40,306 nucleotides of DNA from Oscillospiraceae bacterium (GTDB taxonomy: Bacteria > Bacillota > Clostridia > Oscillospirales > Ruminococcaceae): positions 1 through 40,306 of the forward strand of contig JAFRAJ010000051.1 in assembly GCA_017405465.1 (NCBI GenBank), given 5' to 3'. Shown here piece by piece: positions 1 to 8,406 of this stretch. The translations under genes and the position numbers were made by a program. Under the pieces are notes generated by a model. It worked only from the letters and a program-made list of their open reading frames with translations, was not told the origin of the DNA and did no database searches. Within the stretch, counting starts at the first letter, position 1; each line of letters opens with the position of its first letter.

Positions 1-140
1 CTTTGCTTAAGAGAGTCGAACATCAGGACAAAAGAAAAGACGTGAAGCACGTGCTCACATCTTCTCCTAGCCGAACCGCCGGATGCCGAACGGCATGTCC
101 GGTGGTGTGGGAGGGGCTGGGTAACCAGCCCCTACCCGAT
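1..140 (+). mobile_element. Group II intron, 3' end only (domains V and VI)
   Basis: The last 66 bases fold as the end of a group II intron. Domain V is 75-106: an 8-bp outer stem (75-82 with 99-106), a two-base bulge at 97-98, a 5-bp inner stem (83-87 with 92-96) and a GAAC tetraloop at 88-91. The lower 5' strand carries a CGC in the place of the catalytic triad, with the expected G-T wobble. Domain VI is 109-137: a long GC stem capped by GTAA (121-124) with a single unpaired A at 134, the expected branch-point adenosine. The intron would end at about 140 (CCCGAT). The reverse transcriptase and the rest of the intron lie before the window. The piece sits 60 bp beyond the stop of the first esterase and points toward it. 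Confidence 0.8.
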
Positions 141-199
141 TTTTGAGATCATCTTCGGTATGTAAAGCAGATACATACGAGGAAGATCTTTCATGGAGA

Positions 200-1771
200 T
201 CAATAGATGTAATCGTAGATCTCTTCGTGATATTTGCTCACGAGCTTGCTCTCAACATCCACGCACATGGTGTAACGGGTCTCGCTGTTGTAGGGCCTCC
301 ATACAGGCATTCCGGGGTTGCTGGGGTTGCCTGTCCTTGCGAAGGCGCCCCAGGCAGCACGGGCTGCCTTGTTGAGCTTCATTGCATCGTGATGAGTGTC
401 GCAGTTCCAGAGCGCCGGAGCATAGTCCGCGTTTCCGAAGAAGAACGGGATCTCAACGCCGTGTACGGCTTTGAACTCAGGATCGTTTCCTTCGCGCATG
501 AAGCAGTAGCTGTAGACCGGCGCGCCGCCGCCGACGAGCTCTCTTGAGTGAGCCCTGTTATAGGTGGCTTTGGTATGGTTGCGGTCATTGAGGAATGTAG
601 TGTAGATATAGACGGGCTTGATGTCATCGCCGAGCAGTTTCTTATAGATGGCGATGATGTCATCGGCTTTAGCTGAATCATAGCCAAGACCTTCGATGGC
701 CTGATGCACTTCAGCCTCGGACCAGGCGAACATCTTCGGGTTCATGAGAGCCTGGAGCACTGAGTCATCCTTGTCATATCCGGTGATCAGAGCGATGTCC
801 TTTGCGAATTCGGAACCTTCTGCGCCGTCGAACGGATCGTACTTCACTACTCTGCCGTCACCGACAACAGGGCATACGAAATAAGTGCCGACCGTGCGGG
901 TCTTATTGATGTCTCTCTGTGCCTGGATGAGCTCTGCCGGGGTGTATTCATAGAGCTTGTCAACATTGGTCTTGTCGATGCCGAGGAAATCGAGGAACTG
1001 CTTTGTCATATCGCGTCCCTCTTCGATGCTGGCAGCACGGAATCCGCCGGACTGGATGATAGCTTTGTGAACGTTGCCTTTGGCTGAGGGCATGCCCATG
1101 AGAGCAGCGACTTTTCCGCCGCCGCCGGACTGACCGCAGATGGTCACGTTGCCGGGATCACCGCCGAAGGATTCGATATTGTCATGGATCCACTGCAGAG
1201 CAGCAGCCATGTCCTGATGTCCGACGTTGGCGCAGTCCTTGAAGCGCTCGTCGAGGTCACACAGATACAGGTAGCCGAAAATGCCGAGCCTGTGTCCGAT
1301 GGAGATGAAGATGACATCTTCATGTTTCGCCATGTTGTAGCCGTCATGCCAGTCGGCTTCGGCTGCACCGGCGATGTTTCCGCCGCCGTGGAACCATACG
1401 AGTACGGGACGTTTCTTTCCGTCATTGAGACCGGGGGTCCAGAGGTTAAGCGCCAGGCAGTCTTCATCACCGTCACCGCCCATCTCGTTGCTTCCGGTCA
1501 TGAGTTTTTCATAAGCGGAAGGATACCTTGTGCTGCGGATCTCAGGGTCTTCCATACGGGGGGTATCGCACTGCCAGGACTTGCCTGCATAGGACAGAGC
1601 GGGTTTGACATCGTCCCAGGGGATCAGCGGCTGAGGAGGCATGAATCTGTTCTTGCCCGCTGCGGACTGAGCATAGCGGACGCCGAGGAAACGATAGACA
1701 CCGTCTATCTCTGCTCCCTGCAGTTTGCCGGCCTTTGTGGTGGCGATGGCATTTGCATCGATCTTGATCAT
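200..1771 (-). CDS. Type-B carboxylesterase (alpha/beta hydrolase), copy 1
   Basis: A 523-residue cytoplasmic serine esterase with no signal peptide and the normal length for the carboxylesterase/cholinesterase family. It hydrolyses carboxylic esters; the substrate is unknown. An oxyanion-hole motif (WFHGGG) precedes the nucleophile elbow GQSGGGG with Ser215, and the catalytic His lies in a VHGVEIPFFFGN-type segment near the C terminus. The position usually held by the catalytic Glu seems to be in GYDKDDS, so Asp may serve. The start is fixed by AAAGGAGA upstream on the minus strand. It is divergent from the enoate-reductase-like gene and is one of four esterases in the window. In its active-site segments it pairs with copy 2 (4291-5874). 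Family call is firm; a role in releasing plant phenolic acids is inference. Confidence 0.93.
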   Translation of the reverse strand: MIKIDANAIATTKAGKLQGAEIDGVYRFLGVRYAQSAAGKNRFMPPQPLIPWDDVKPALSYAGKSWQCDTPRMEDPEIRSTRYPSAYEKLMTGSNEMGGDGDEDCLALNLWTPGLNDGKKRPVLVWFHGGGNIAGAAEADWHDGYNMAKHEDVIFISIGHRLGIFGYLYLCDLDERFKDCANVGHQDMAAALQWIHDNIESFGGDPGNVTICGQSGGGGKVAALMGMPSAKGNVHKAIIQSGGFRAASIEEGRDMTKQFLDFLGIDKTNVDKLYEYTPAELIQAQRDINKTRTVGTYFVCPVVGDGRVVKYDPFDGAEGSEFAKDIALITGYDKDDSVLQALMNPKMFAWSEAEVHQAIEGLGYDSAKADDIIAIYKKLLGDDIKPVYIYTTFLNDRNHTKATYNRAHSRELVGGGAPVYSYCFMREGNDPEFKAVHGVEIPFFFGNADYAPALWNCDTHHDAMKLNKAARAAWGAFARTGNPSNPGMPVWRPYNSETRYTMCVDVESKLVSKYHEEIYDYIY

Positions 1772-2168
1772 TGAAAAGTCTCCTTTTGTTTATTGTTCCA
1801 GCCCGTCGCAATTTCCTGTCAGGCATTGTTCGGAGCTGTAAGAAAGGATACTCAGGATCAATCAGAATAATACGCAATTATTACAGCTTTTGACCTTTTG
1901 TATCCGTTTTTCATATGTTTCTACTATAAAACATTGATCTGGCCGTTTCAATATGGGCAAGTCGACGACAATGCATTTTCTGAAAAAGTCTTTTACGCCT
2001 GAGAATAAGACTCATTTCTTCAGCAAAAGACACAAACAAATATGGTACAAATGGTGCATTCATACGAGAATTTCTGCAGACGCTCTATGACAGTTGCGGC
2101 CATACAGGATTTATTCGTATCCTTATCTCAAGAGATGGACAAGCCTGTCTATAAATAAGGAGGATAAC
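1772..2168. other. Divergent intergenic region, AT-rich
   Basis: Non-coding stretch between two divergent genes. A possible promoter for the rightward gene is TTGACC (1890-1895), 18-bp spacer, TATGTT (1914-1919), which would leave a leader of about 240 nt. An interrupted inverted repeat, GTCTTTT (1988-1994) and AAAAGAC (2025-2031), encloses a smaller TGAG/CTCA pair. The strong ribosome binding site AAGGAGGA lies just before 2169. I see no convincing promoter for the leftward esterase and no known riboswitch. Confidence 0.35.
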
Positions 2169-4115
2169 ATGGCTTATACCAAGCTTTTTGAGCCCGGCAG
2201 GATAGGAAATCTTGACATACGCAACCGTATAGTCATGACTGCGATGGGCTGTTCACTGGCTGAATCCACAGGAGAAGCCGGTGCAAGGATGATCAAGTAT
2301 TATGCCGACAGGGCAAGAGGCGGCGCAGGTCTGATCATCACCGAGATCACAAGGGTCGACGATGAGACGGGAGTGGGAACACCGAATCAGCTGAGCGTCA
2401 CGAACACGCATGTCATATCACAGCTGCACAGACTGGTCGAAGCAGTCCATGCATTTGACACCAAGCTTTTCGTACAGCTTCACCATCCAGGCAACCAGAC
2501 CCCCAGCAGGCTTATCGGAGGGAAACAGCCTGTATCAGCATCAGATGTCACCTGCATGGTGATAGGCGAGAAGCCGAGACCTCTGGAGACAGAGGAAGTT
2601 GAGGCTATGGTAAAGAAGTTCGTCACAGGCGCGGTTATAGCACAGAAAGCCGGTGTGGACGGAGTGGAGATACATGCGGCTCACGGATATCTTGTCAGCC
2701 AGTTCCTCTCAGCATACACGAACAAGAGAGAGGATAAATACGGCGGAAGCTTCGAAGGAAGGATGCGGTTCATAACAGAGATCATCATGGGCATCAGAGC
2801 CTACTGCGGCCCGAGATTCCCGATCTCAGTGCGCATGAACGGAAATGACTACCTGCCCGGAGGCATTGACGACGAAGAGAGCGTAAAGATCGCACAGTAT
2901 CTCGAAAAACTTGGCATCGACTGCATAAATGTCAGCTGCGGAATGTACGACTCCGGCTCTACCATCATCGAACCTTCATACTACGCGGAAGGGTGGAAGA
3001 AACATCTCGGAGCGAATATCCGCAAAGCGGTGAGCATTCCCGTAATAGCTGTTGACAATATCAAACATCCGGCTGTCGCAGAACAGCTGCTGGAAGAAGG
3101 ATGCAGCGATTTCGTCGGTATCGCCAGGGGATTCCTGGCCGATGCGGACTGGGGACTCAAGGCTAAGCAGGGCAAGGATGATCTGATCAGAAAGTGCCTT
3201 GGCTGCATGGAATGCTTCAGGATACTCAATGACGGACTGCCGCTCGGCTGCACGCTCAACCCGGTCCTCGGACGCGAGTTCGAGTACGGTGAAGAGAAAC
3301 TCGTAAAGAACGGATGCGGACGCACGGTAGCTGTCATCGGAGGAGGTCCTGCCGGAATGCAGGCTGCTCTGACGCTCGCAAAGAGAGACTTCAAAGTAGT
3401 TCTGTTTGAGAAGGAAGACAAGCTGGGAGGAACAGTCAATCTTGCTGCTATCCCGCCCTGCAAAGGCATGCTGGCTGAATTCGTACAGACTCAGATAAGA
3501 GAACTGGAGGAGGCTGGAGTAGAAGTCAGGCTTGGAACACCCGGGACTCCGGAAGCAGTCAAAGAGACCGGCGCTGAAGCGGTCTTCCTGGCCACAGGCG
3601 GAAAAGCCGCTGTTCCGGGACTTCCCGGCATCGAACGTGCTGTCACTGCAGAAGATGTACTGGCTGGAAGAGCAGCCATAGAAGGCAAAAATGTTGTCGT
3701 CGTGGGCGGAGGAGTCACAGGACTCGAGACTGCTGAAACATATGCTCCAGATTATAACGTTACCGTCGTAGAGATGCTGGACAAGGTCGGAGGTAATCTG
3801 TATCCCAGCGTCACGATGCACCTGGTGTCTGAGATCAAAAAGACCGGAGGAGACGTCCTTACCGGCAAGGCTTTGACCGCGGTCACTGATAATGCTGTGG
3901 TCGTAAAGGATACGAAGACGGAAGAGATCACTGAGATCCCTGCCGACACAGTCATCCTTGCCATGGGCGTGAGGCCTGTAAGACCTGAACTGGAAGGATT
4001 CAGGGAAGCTTTCGGCGACAACCTGATACTGGTCGGAGATGCTGACAGGACCGGCCAGATCTATGATGCGCTGCACACAGCATATGACAGGGCATTTGTC
4101 TACAGTGCCAGATAA
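2169..4115 (+). CDS. NADH:flavin oxidoreductase, enoate / 2,4-dienoyl-CoA reductase family
   Basis: A 648-residue three-part flavoprotein. Residues 1 to about 340 are an Old Yellow Enzyme-type FMN TIM barrel with the HAAHGYL segment. Cysteines 343, 346, 349 and 361 (CX2CX2CX11C) bind one 4Fe-4S cluster. The C-terminal half has two Rossmann motifs (VIGGGPAG and VVGGGVTG) for FAD and NAD(P)H. Relatives reduce activated C=C bonds: clostridial 2-enoate reductase, FadH, BaiCD/BaiH, and others such as trimethylamine dehydrogenase. An upstream in-frame ATG at 2094 exists, but AAGGAGGA places the start at 2169. Placement between two esterases suggests reduction of the acyl side chain of a released acid, such as a hydroxycinnamate; that substrate is inference. 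A bile-acid or steroid role cannot be excluded. Confidence 0.92.
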   Translation: MAYTKLFEPGRIGNLDIRNRIVMTAMGCSLAESTGEAGARMIKYYADRARGGAGLIITEITRVDDETGVGTPNQLSVTNTHVISQLHRLVEAVHAFDTKLFVQLHHPGNQTPSRLIGGKQPVSASDVTCMVIGEKPRPLETEEVEAMVKKFVTGAVIAQKAGVDGVEIHAAHGYLVSQFLSAYTNKREDKYGGSFEGRMRFITEIIMGIRAYCGPRFPISVRMNGNDYLPGGIDDEESVKIAQYLEKLGIDCINVSCGMYDSGSTIIEPSYYAEGWKKHLGANIRKAVSIPVIAVDNIKHPAVAEQLLEEGCSDFVGIARGFLADADWGLKAKQGKDDLIRKCLGCMECFRILNDGLPLGCTLNPVLGREFEYGEEKLVKNGCGRTVAVIGGGPAGMQAALTLAKRDFKVVLFEKEDKLGGTVNLAAIPPCKGMLAEFVQTQIRELEEAGVEVRLGTPGTPEAVKETGAEAVFLATGGKAAVPGLPGIERAVTAEDVLAGRAAIEGKNVVVVGGGVTGLETAETYAPDYNVTVVEMLDKVGGNLYPSVTMHLVSEIKKTGGDVLTGKALTAVTDNAVVVKDTKTEEITEIPADTVILAMGVRPVRPELEGFREAFGDNLILVGDADRTGQIYDALHTAYDRAFVYSAR

Positions 4116-4151
4116 AAGGAATAACCTGATCTGTCTGTAACAGATGAAATC

Positions 4152-4185
4152 GAAGCCCTGATCTCCATCCGGCGGTCAGGGCTTC
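4152..4185 (+). terminator. Stem-loop after the enoate-reductase-like gene
   Basis: A perfect 10-bp stem (4152-4161 with 4176-4185) with a 14-nt loop lies 36 bp after the stop. No clear T-run follows, so it is a weak intrinsic terminator or a 3'-end stabiliser. Confidence 0.5.
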
Positions 4186-4290
4186 TGATATGAAGTGCAA
4201 AGATAAGTGTATGTTAGAGAACCGTGATATGAGATAATCTGATGAGAAATATACTGTCTCGGCAGTGAACACATATCGAGAGGAAAGAGA

Positions 4291-5874
4291 ATGGAGACGA
4301 ACAGAAGATTCTACAGCGATTCCCGTACAGAAGTCGAAACAGCAGAAGGAATAGTCAGGGGATGTTTCCTGAATGATCATTATTACTTCCGTGGAATACC
4401 TTATGCTACAGCTGAACGCTTTAAGGCTCCGAGACCGATGGAACACTGGGACGGTGTTCTGGAAGCGGTGACATACGGACCTGTAGCTCCAACGATCAAT
4501 AAACCCAGCGTATCAAGGATGTATGCGCTGACGCAGCAGCCGCTGTTCGGCTACAGATTCTGGCCGGAAGATGAGCAGTGCCAGTACGTGAACGTGTGGA
4601 CAAAAGAACTGACGCCAGGCAGGAAAAGACCTGTCATGGTCTGGGTGCACGGAGGAGGCTTCGGAACCGGTTCATCCGTGGAACAGATGAGCTACGACGG
4701 TGCTAACCTGTGCCGCGACGGAGATCTTGTCGTAGTATCTTTCAACCATCGCCTCAATATTCTGGGGTACATGGACTTCTCGGAGTTCGGTGAAGAGTAC
4801 TGGAACTCTGGCAATGCAGGAATGGAAGATATCGTAGAGGTACTGCACTGGATCAGAAGGAACATCGAAAGATTCGGAGGAGATCCTGACAATGTCACGC
4901 TGTTCGGACAGTCAGGGGGTGGCGGAAAGATCCGCACTCTGATGCAGATCCCGGAAGCTGACGGGCTCTATCACAAAGCCATCTTCCAGAGCGGTCTTAT
5001 GAACCTTCCGGGAGAAGTAGAAGACGCAGCAAATAACCGCAGGGTCTGCAGAGCGATGGTAGAAAAGCTGGGACTTACCAAGGAGACATTCGCGGAGATC
5101 GCTAACGTTCCATTTGAGAAACTCAATGAAGTATATCAGGAGAGCGTTAAGGTCCTGGCCGATGAAGGTGTCAACCTGCACGGAATAATCCAGCCTGTAC
5201 GCAACAGCTACTACGTCGGCAACCCCAATGAGGTAGGCCTGACTGATTACGCAAAGAAAGTGCCGGTGATGGGCGGCACATGCCAGTGTGAAACTGTTCT
5301 GTATGTGCCAAAGTTCTATCCTTATGGCACGAGTCCGGAGAAAAAGGATGAGCTGCTCATAGATCTGTTCGGAGATAATAAGGAAAAGATGATAGAACTG
5401 TTCCGCAGCGTTTATCCTGATGGGGATCTGCTCGATCTGTACAACCTCGACTTCATAGTCCGTAAAGGCGTATACGAGTTCTTTGACCGTAAGGCAGAAT
5501 GCGAGGCTCCTGTCTACTGCTACATGATCACATATCATCTGAATTATTTCGGAGGAGTGCCTGCTTATCATGGATTCTGCCTGCCTCTTGTCTTCGGCAA
5601 TACGGAATATGTAGACGCGTGCAACGAGCCCGACTGTGTAGCGCTCAGCCAGAAGATGCATCAGGCGTGGATCAATTTCGCGACATACGGAGATCCCAAC
5701 GGCGGTGATGTGCCTGAGTGGGAACCGTACCGCAAAGGAGAATGCGGTACCATGATCTTCGACAGGCAGTGCGGTATGCGTTACGATTTCGACCGTGAAC
5801 TGGTCTGGAAATTCCAGGAGAGCACCGATCTGGAATTCAACTTCATGCGCGTTAAGAAAAACAGAAACAGCTGA
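4291..5874 (+). CDS. Type-B carboxylesterase, copy 2
   Basis: A 527-residue serine esterase of the carboxylesterase/cholinesterase family, cytoplasmic, with no signal peptide. It shows WVHGGG for the oxyanion hole, nucleophile Ser208 in GQSGGGG, a probable acidic residue in the GGTCQCE segment, and the catalytic His in YHGFCLPLVFGN. The double-Gly elbow and the HG...P..FGN segment match copy 1 rather than copies 3 and 4. GAGGAAAGAGA supports the start at 4291. It follows the enoate-reductase-like gene after a stem-loop and probably has its own transcript. The 42-bp palindrome that begins 57 bp after its stop may also act at its 3' end. Substrate unknown. Confidence 0.93.
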   Translation: METNRRFYSDSRTEVETAEGIVRGCFLNDHYYFRGIPYATAERFKAPRPMEHWDGVLEAVTYGPVAPTINKPSVSRMYALTQQPLFGYRFWPEDEQCQYVNVWTKELTPGRKRPVMVWVHGGGFGTGSSVEQMSYDGANLCRDGDLVVVSFNHRLNILGYMDFSEFGEEYWNSGNAGMEDIVEVLHWIRRNIERFGGDPDNVTLFGQSGGGGKIRTLMQIPEADGLYHKAIFQSGLMNLPGEVEDAANNRRVCRAMVEKLGLTKETFAEIANVPFEKLNEVYQESVKVLADEGVNLHGIIQPVRNSYYVGNPNEVGLTDYAKKVPVMGGTCQCETVLYVPKFYPYGTSPEKKDELLIDLFGDNKEKMIELFRSVYPDGDLLDLYNLDFIVRKGVYEFFDRKAECEAPVYCYMITYHLNYFGGVPAYHGFCLPLVFGNTEYVDACNEPDCVALSQKMHQAWINFATYGDPNGGDVPEWEPYRKGECGTMIFDRQCGMRYDFDRELVWKFQESTDLEFNFMRVKKNRNS

Positions 5875-5931
5875 GACGCCAGACTTCATGGCTGTATACC
5901 GGAGCGATGCCTGAACGAGATAGATAGGTTC

Positions 5932-5973
5932 GGTCAATATTTATTTTGATAATTGTCAAAATAAATATTGACC
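5932..5973. promoter_or_regulatory. Perfect 18-bp inverted repeat, probable ArsR-family operator
   Basis: Two perfect 18-bp arms, GGTCAATATTTATTTTGA (5932-5949) and its complement (5956-5973), are separated by TAATTG. The right arm contains the -35 box of the promoter for the ArsR-family operon. A long AT-rich dyad over the promoter is what an autoregulating ArsR-type dimer would bind. It could also form an RNA hairpin at the 3' end of the esterase transcript. Direct binding is inference. Confidence 0.75.
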
Positions 5974-5996
5974 TTTCTTTTGTGTGGAGTTATATT
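5968..5996 (+). promoter_or_regulatory. Sigma-A-type promoter of the ArsR-DUF2087 operon
   Basis: TTGACC (5968-5973), an exact 17-bp spacer and TATATT (5991-5996) lie 42 bp before the first start codon. The -35 box is the last six bases of the inverted repeat, so a protein bound to the repeat would block RNA polymerase. Confidence 0.75.
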
Positions 5997-6038
5997 TGAT
6001 TCGACGATTATAAAAGTAAAACACGAAAGGATTTACAG

Positions 6039-6374
6039 ATGGAGAGATTTATAGATTATCTCACACAGAGGATCGACGTTTGCAGAGATCAGATCGTCGC
6101 ACTGGAAAAGGACGGGCGGAAGGATGAAGCAGACTTCGCAAAAGTGAGACTGAATATATATGATGTCTGCAGGACCGTGACGAATGCGCTCGCAGCAAGA
6201 CCTGGGGCGGGACCGGAGGCAGTCAAAGCGCAGTTAGAACGTTTCAGAAGGGAATGGAACGCAGCTCTCGATAAAGCTAGAGAGCATGGCGATACCAGAA
6301 ATACAGTCGTAGGAGAGACTAAACTTGAAGCGCTGGAAGATGTGATGGAGCATTTTGCGGAGGTAGCGCAATGA
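6039..6374 (+). CDS. Small helical protein of unknown function, coupled to the ArsR gene
   Basis: A 111-residue, charged, mostly helical soluble protein that I do not recognise. It has no signal peptide, membrane segment or Cys/His metal motif; it has only two cysteines, at about residues 14 and 48. GAAAGGA precedes the start. Its stop overlaps the next start as ATGA, so it is translationally coupled to the ArsR-DUF2087 regulator and shares its promoter. The pairing suggests a partner or sensor accessory of that regulator, but this is only context. Confidence 0.8.
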   Translation: MERFIDYLTQRIDVCRDQIVALEKDGRKDEADFAKVRLNIYDVCRTVTNALAARPGAGPEAVKAQLERFRREWNAALDKAREHGDTRNTVVGETKLEALEDVMEHFAEVAQ

Positions 6375-6922
6375 CACAGGAAAATGCCTTGAAGTTGTTC
6401 AAGAGCCTTTCTGATATGTCAAGGCTGCGTATCATACAGTCACTGACAAAAGGTGAGATGTACACCGAACTGCTGGCTGAGCGCCTAGGGATCACACCTT
6501 CTACTGTCTCATTCCATATGAAGAAACTGGAAGAGGCGGGACTTGTGATTTCGCGGAAAGAACAGTACTATACAGTCTATTCACTGAATAGGGATCTGTT
6601 TGAGATGAAGCTTTCTGACATCGCTTCTTCCGAGCCGGAAGAGACAGATGAGCAGCAGAAGAGGGAAGACAAGTACCGCAGCAAGGTGATAGAGTCATTC
6701 TTTGAGTACGGAAAACTACGATCGATCCCGGTGCAGCGCAAGAAGAAACTGATCTGTTACGAAGTGATCGCCGAGAGATTTGTTCCCGGAAGAATATATA
6801 CCGAGAAGGAACTCGATGACATCATCCTTCCAATACACGAAGACTACTGTACTATCCGCAGAGACATGATCAGCGAAGGGATACTGAGAAGGGACGGAAA
6901 TCAATACGTCCGCATAAAATAA
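6371..6922 (+). CDS. ArsR-family winged-helix regulator with C-terminal DUF2087
   Basis: A 183-residue transcription regulator. Residues 1-75 form an ArsR winged helix, with the recognition helix around TPSTVSFHMKKLEEAGL and a wing ending YTVYSLN. Residues from about 115 match DUF2087: FVPGRIYTEKELDDII, then the Y-x-x-I-R-R-D-M segment and the LRRDGNQYVR end. The usual ArsR metal-site cysteines are absent, so the signal is probably not a metal. It lies second in an operon whose promoter is embedded in a perfect inverted repeat, so negative autoregulation is likely. It may also control the esterase and reductase genes upstream or the nitroreductase downstream; that is inference. Confidence 0.92.
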   Translation: MTQENALKLFKSLSDMSRLRIIQSLTKGEMYTELLAERLGITPSTVSFHMKKLEEAGLVISRKEQYYTVYSLNRDLFEMKLSDIASSEPEETDEQQKREDKYRSKVIESFFEYGKLRSIPVQRKKKLICYEVIAERFVPGRIYTEKELDDIILPIHEDYCTIRRDMISEGILRRDGNQYVRIK

Positions 6923-6946
6923 AAAACTGCATAGAAAAGCACAATA

Positions 6947-6985
6947 AAAAACACCTTCTCCCTGATTGAGGGAGAAGGTGTTTTT
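6947..6985. terminator. Bidirectional intrinsic terminator
   Basis: A perfect 16-bp stem (6947-6962 with 6970-6985) with a 7-nt loop. It has A-runs on the left and T-runs on the right, so it ends both the ArsR operon (+) and the nitroreductase gene (-). Confidence 0.92.
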
Positions 6986-6999
6986 GCTGTTGTTTTAAT

Positions 7000-7515
7000 T
7001 TAGATTACTGATACGTTCTTCTCGAAATCGAAGGTGTGAGGTTCCTTTGTCGCTTCAGGATAACCTACGGCGATGGCAACTTCATACTCATATCCTTCCG
7101 GGAAAGCAAGCTTCTTCGCATATTCGTCTCTCTTCTCACCGTGAAGAACAGCTTCCATGCATCCGAGGATTACGCTTCCGAGTCCAAGCGCCTGAGCAGC
7201 GAGAGCGATGTTCTCAACGGCGATGCCGGCATCTACCGGACTCCACTTGAAGCTCGCATCTCCGGACAGGTAGATAGTTACAGGCGCGTTGTAGAAGAAT
7301 GAATTCTGTGCGTTCGGGTTGAGATCGTTCTGGATCTCAGACTGTACGGGATTATCCTTGCCGACGACTGTAAAATGGATCTCCTGCTTGTTGGCTGCCG
7401 TCGGAGCTTTAAGACCTGCTTCTACCAGTGTTTTGCACACATCTTCCGGAAGAGGCTTGTCGCTGTAGCTGCGTACTGAATTTCTTTTGTCGATTACATT
7501 CAAAAAATCACTCAT
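7000..7515 (-). CDS. Nitroreductase-family FMN oxidoreductase
   Basis: A 171-residue protein of the compact nitroreductase family, which uses FMN and NAD(P)H to reduce nitro groups, quinones or other electron-poor substrates in the cytosol. The N-terminal KRNSVRSY motif contacts the FMN phosphate. APTAANKQ and the GLGSVILGC segment are typical of the fold. AGGAGGT sits at good spacing before the start. It is transcribed toward the shared terminator at 6947-6985, 75 bp downstream of the QueG-like gene. Substrate unknown. Confidence 0.92.
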   Translation of the reverse strand: MSDFLNVIDKRNSVRSYSDKPLPEDVCKTLVEAGLKAPTAANKQEIHFTVVGKDNPVQSEIQNDLNPNAQNSFFYNAPVTIYLSGDASFKWSPVDAGIAVENIALAAQALGLGSVILGCMEAVLHGEKRDEYAKKLAFPEGYEYEVAIAVGYPEATKEPHTFDFEKNVSVI

Positions 7516-7542
7516 GTCTATATACCTCCTGATTCAATAATA

Positions 7543-7552
7543 CACTATAGTG
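7543..7552. promoter_or_regulatory. Short perfect palindrome before the nitroreductase gene
   Basis: CACTATAGTG is a perfect 10-bp palindrome 28 bp upstream of the start codon, in an AT-rich stretch that may hold the promoter. It could be an operator half-site pair. A palindrome this short can arise by chance. Confidence 0.3.
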
Positions 7553-7590
7553 CAAGTTTAAAAAAATGAGAGAGTATCACTGTTGTACAG

Positions 7591-8406
7591 TCATGCTTCA
7601 GACGGGATCCCGTGTGCGCAGGGGATACCTGCGAGGCATCTGCCGCACATGCCGCCGTAAGTCTCTCTGACCTGTCCGGCATATGCGCTGCACTTTTTGA
7701 GATTGCGGAAGTGCTCGAGAGTGATAGCGCTGACAGGGCAGCGTTCAGTGCATGCACCGCACTTTATGCAGTATTCATATACTTCTTCGTACCTGCGTTC
7801 AGTCGGTGAGAGCTCGCAGTCCAGGATCAGTGACCCGAATCCGCCGCAGCATCCTTTTTCCGTGATCAGGTGACGATGTATTCCGAAAGTGCCTAGACCT
7901 GCAACGAAACCCGCATGCCTGTTGGACCATGAAACAGAGTAATGAGTGTCTTTCTCGTCTCCACTCATCACGGGGATAGGAGTGATCCTGAACGACTTGT
8001 CTTTGGCAGGAGCCAAAGAAGAGATGCCCTGTTCGCTCAAAACGGAAGCGAGACTGTTGACGAAAGTGTCCACGATCTTCTGATGATTACCGTATCCGAT
8101 GTTCCAAGCTTCATCTACCGGCCCTGCAGATTCTCCGTGCCTCGTACGGATCTCATCAGTAAAAGGAAAGAAAAACACTGCTACACTTCTGGCTTCCGGC
8201 ATCCACTCGCAGGGCTCTTTGAAATCCGGTCCGATGATCTGAGGATCAGAATAGGAATCGAAGAGCGGGTCATCAGCTGATGCGAATCCTACAAGTGGCT
8301 CCTGAAGTACAGGTACCTCTACTGCTTCTTCCGGCAGAAATACTTTGTTTTCTGTCAGATTCCCGAAGCACGCCTTGACTGCTTTCATAAACTGAGCGTT
8401 ATTCAT
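7591..8406 (-). CDS. QueG-like 4Fe-4S protein, short form
   Basis: A 271-residue iron-sulfur protein related to epoxyqueuosine reductase and reductive-dehalogenase-type corrinoid enzymes. The C-terminal part has a ferredoxin-type set, CIKCGACTERCP, followed by further cysteines in KKCSAYAG and MCGRCLAGIPC, enough for two 4Fe-4S clusters. It is about 100 residues shorter than a full QueG, so true queuosine synthesis is doubtful. An in-frame start exists at 8478, but AAGGAGAAAG places the start at 8406. A TATAAT (minus strand, 8508-8513) may be its -10 box, with no good -35. Its position beside a corrinoid operon makes a role in corrinoid or electron transfer possible; this is not shown. Confidence 0.82.
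   Translation of the reverse strand: MNNAQFMKAVKACFGNLTENKVFLPEEAVEVPVLQEPLVGFASADDPLFDSYSDPQIIGPDFKEPCEWMPEARSVAVFFFPFTDEIRTRHGESAGPVDEAWNIGYGNHQKIVDTFVNSLASVLSEQGISSLAPAKDKSFRITPIPVMSGDEKDTHYSVSWSNRHAGFVAGLGTFGIHRHLITEKGCCGGFGSLILDCELSPTERRYEEVYEYCIKCGACTERCPVSAITLEHFRNLKKCSAYAGQVRETYGGMCGRCLAGIPCAHGIPSEA

Noticed and set aside
2976..4076. Long open frame (366 codons) on the - strand
   Set aside because: Antisense to the enoate-reductase-like gene, with low-complexity Ser/Cys-rich translation.
4912..5937. Long open frame (341 codons) on the - strand
   Set aside because: Antisense to esterase copy 2, and its start lies in the ArsR operator; no family match.
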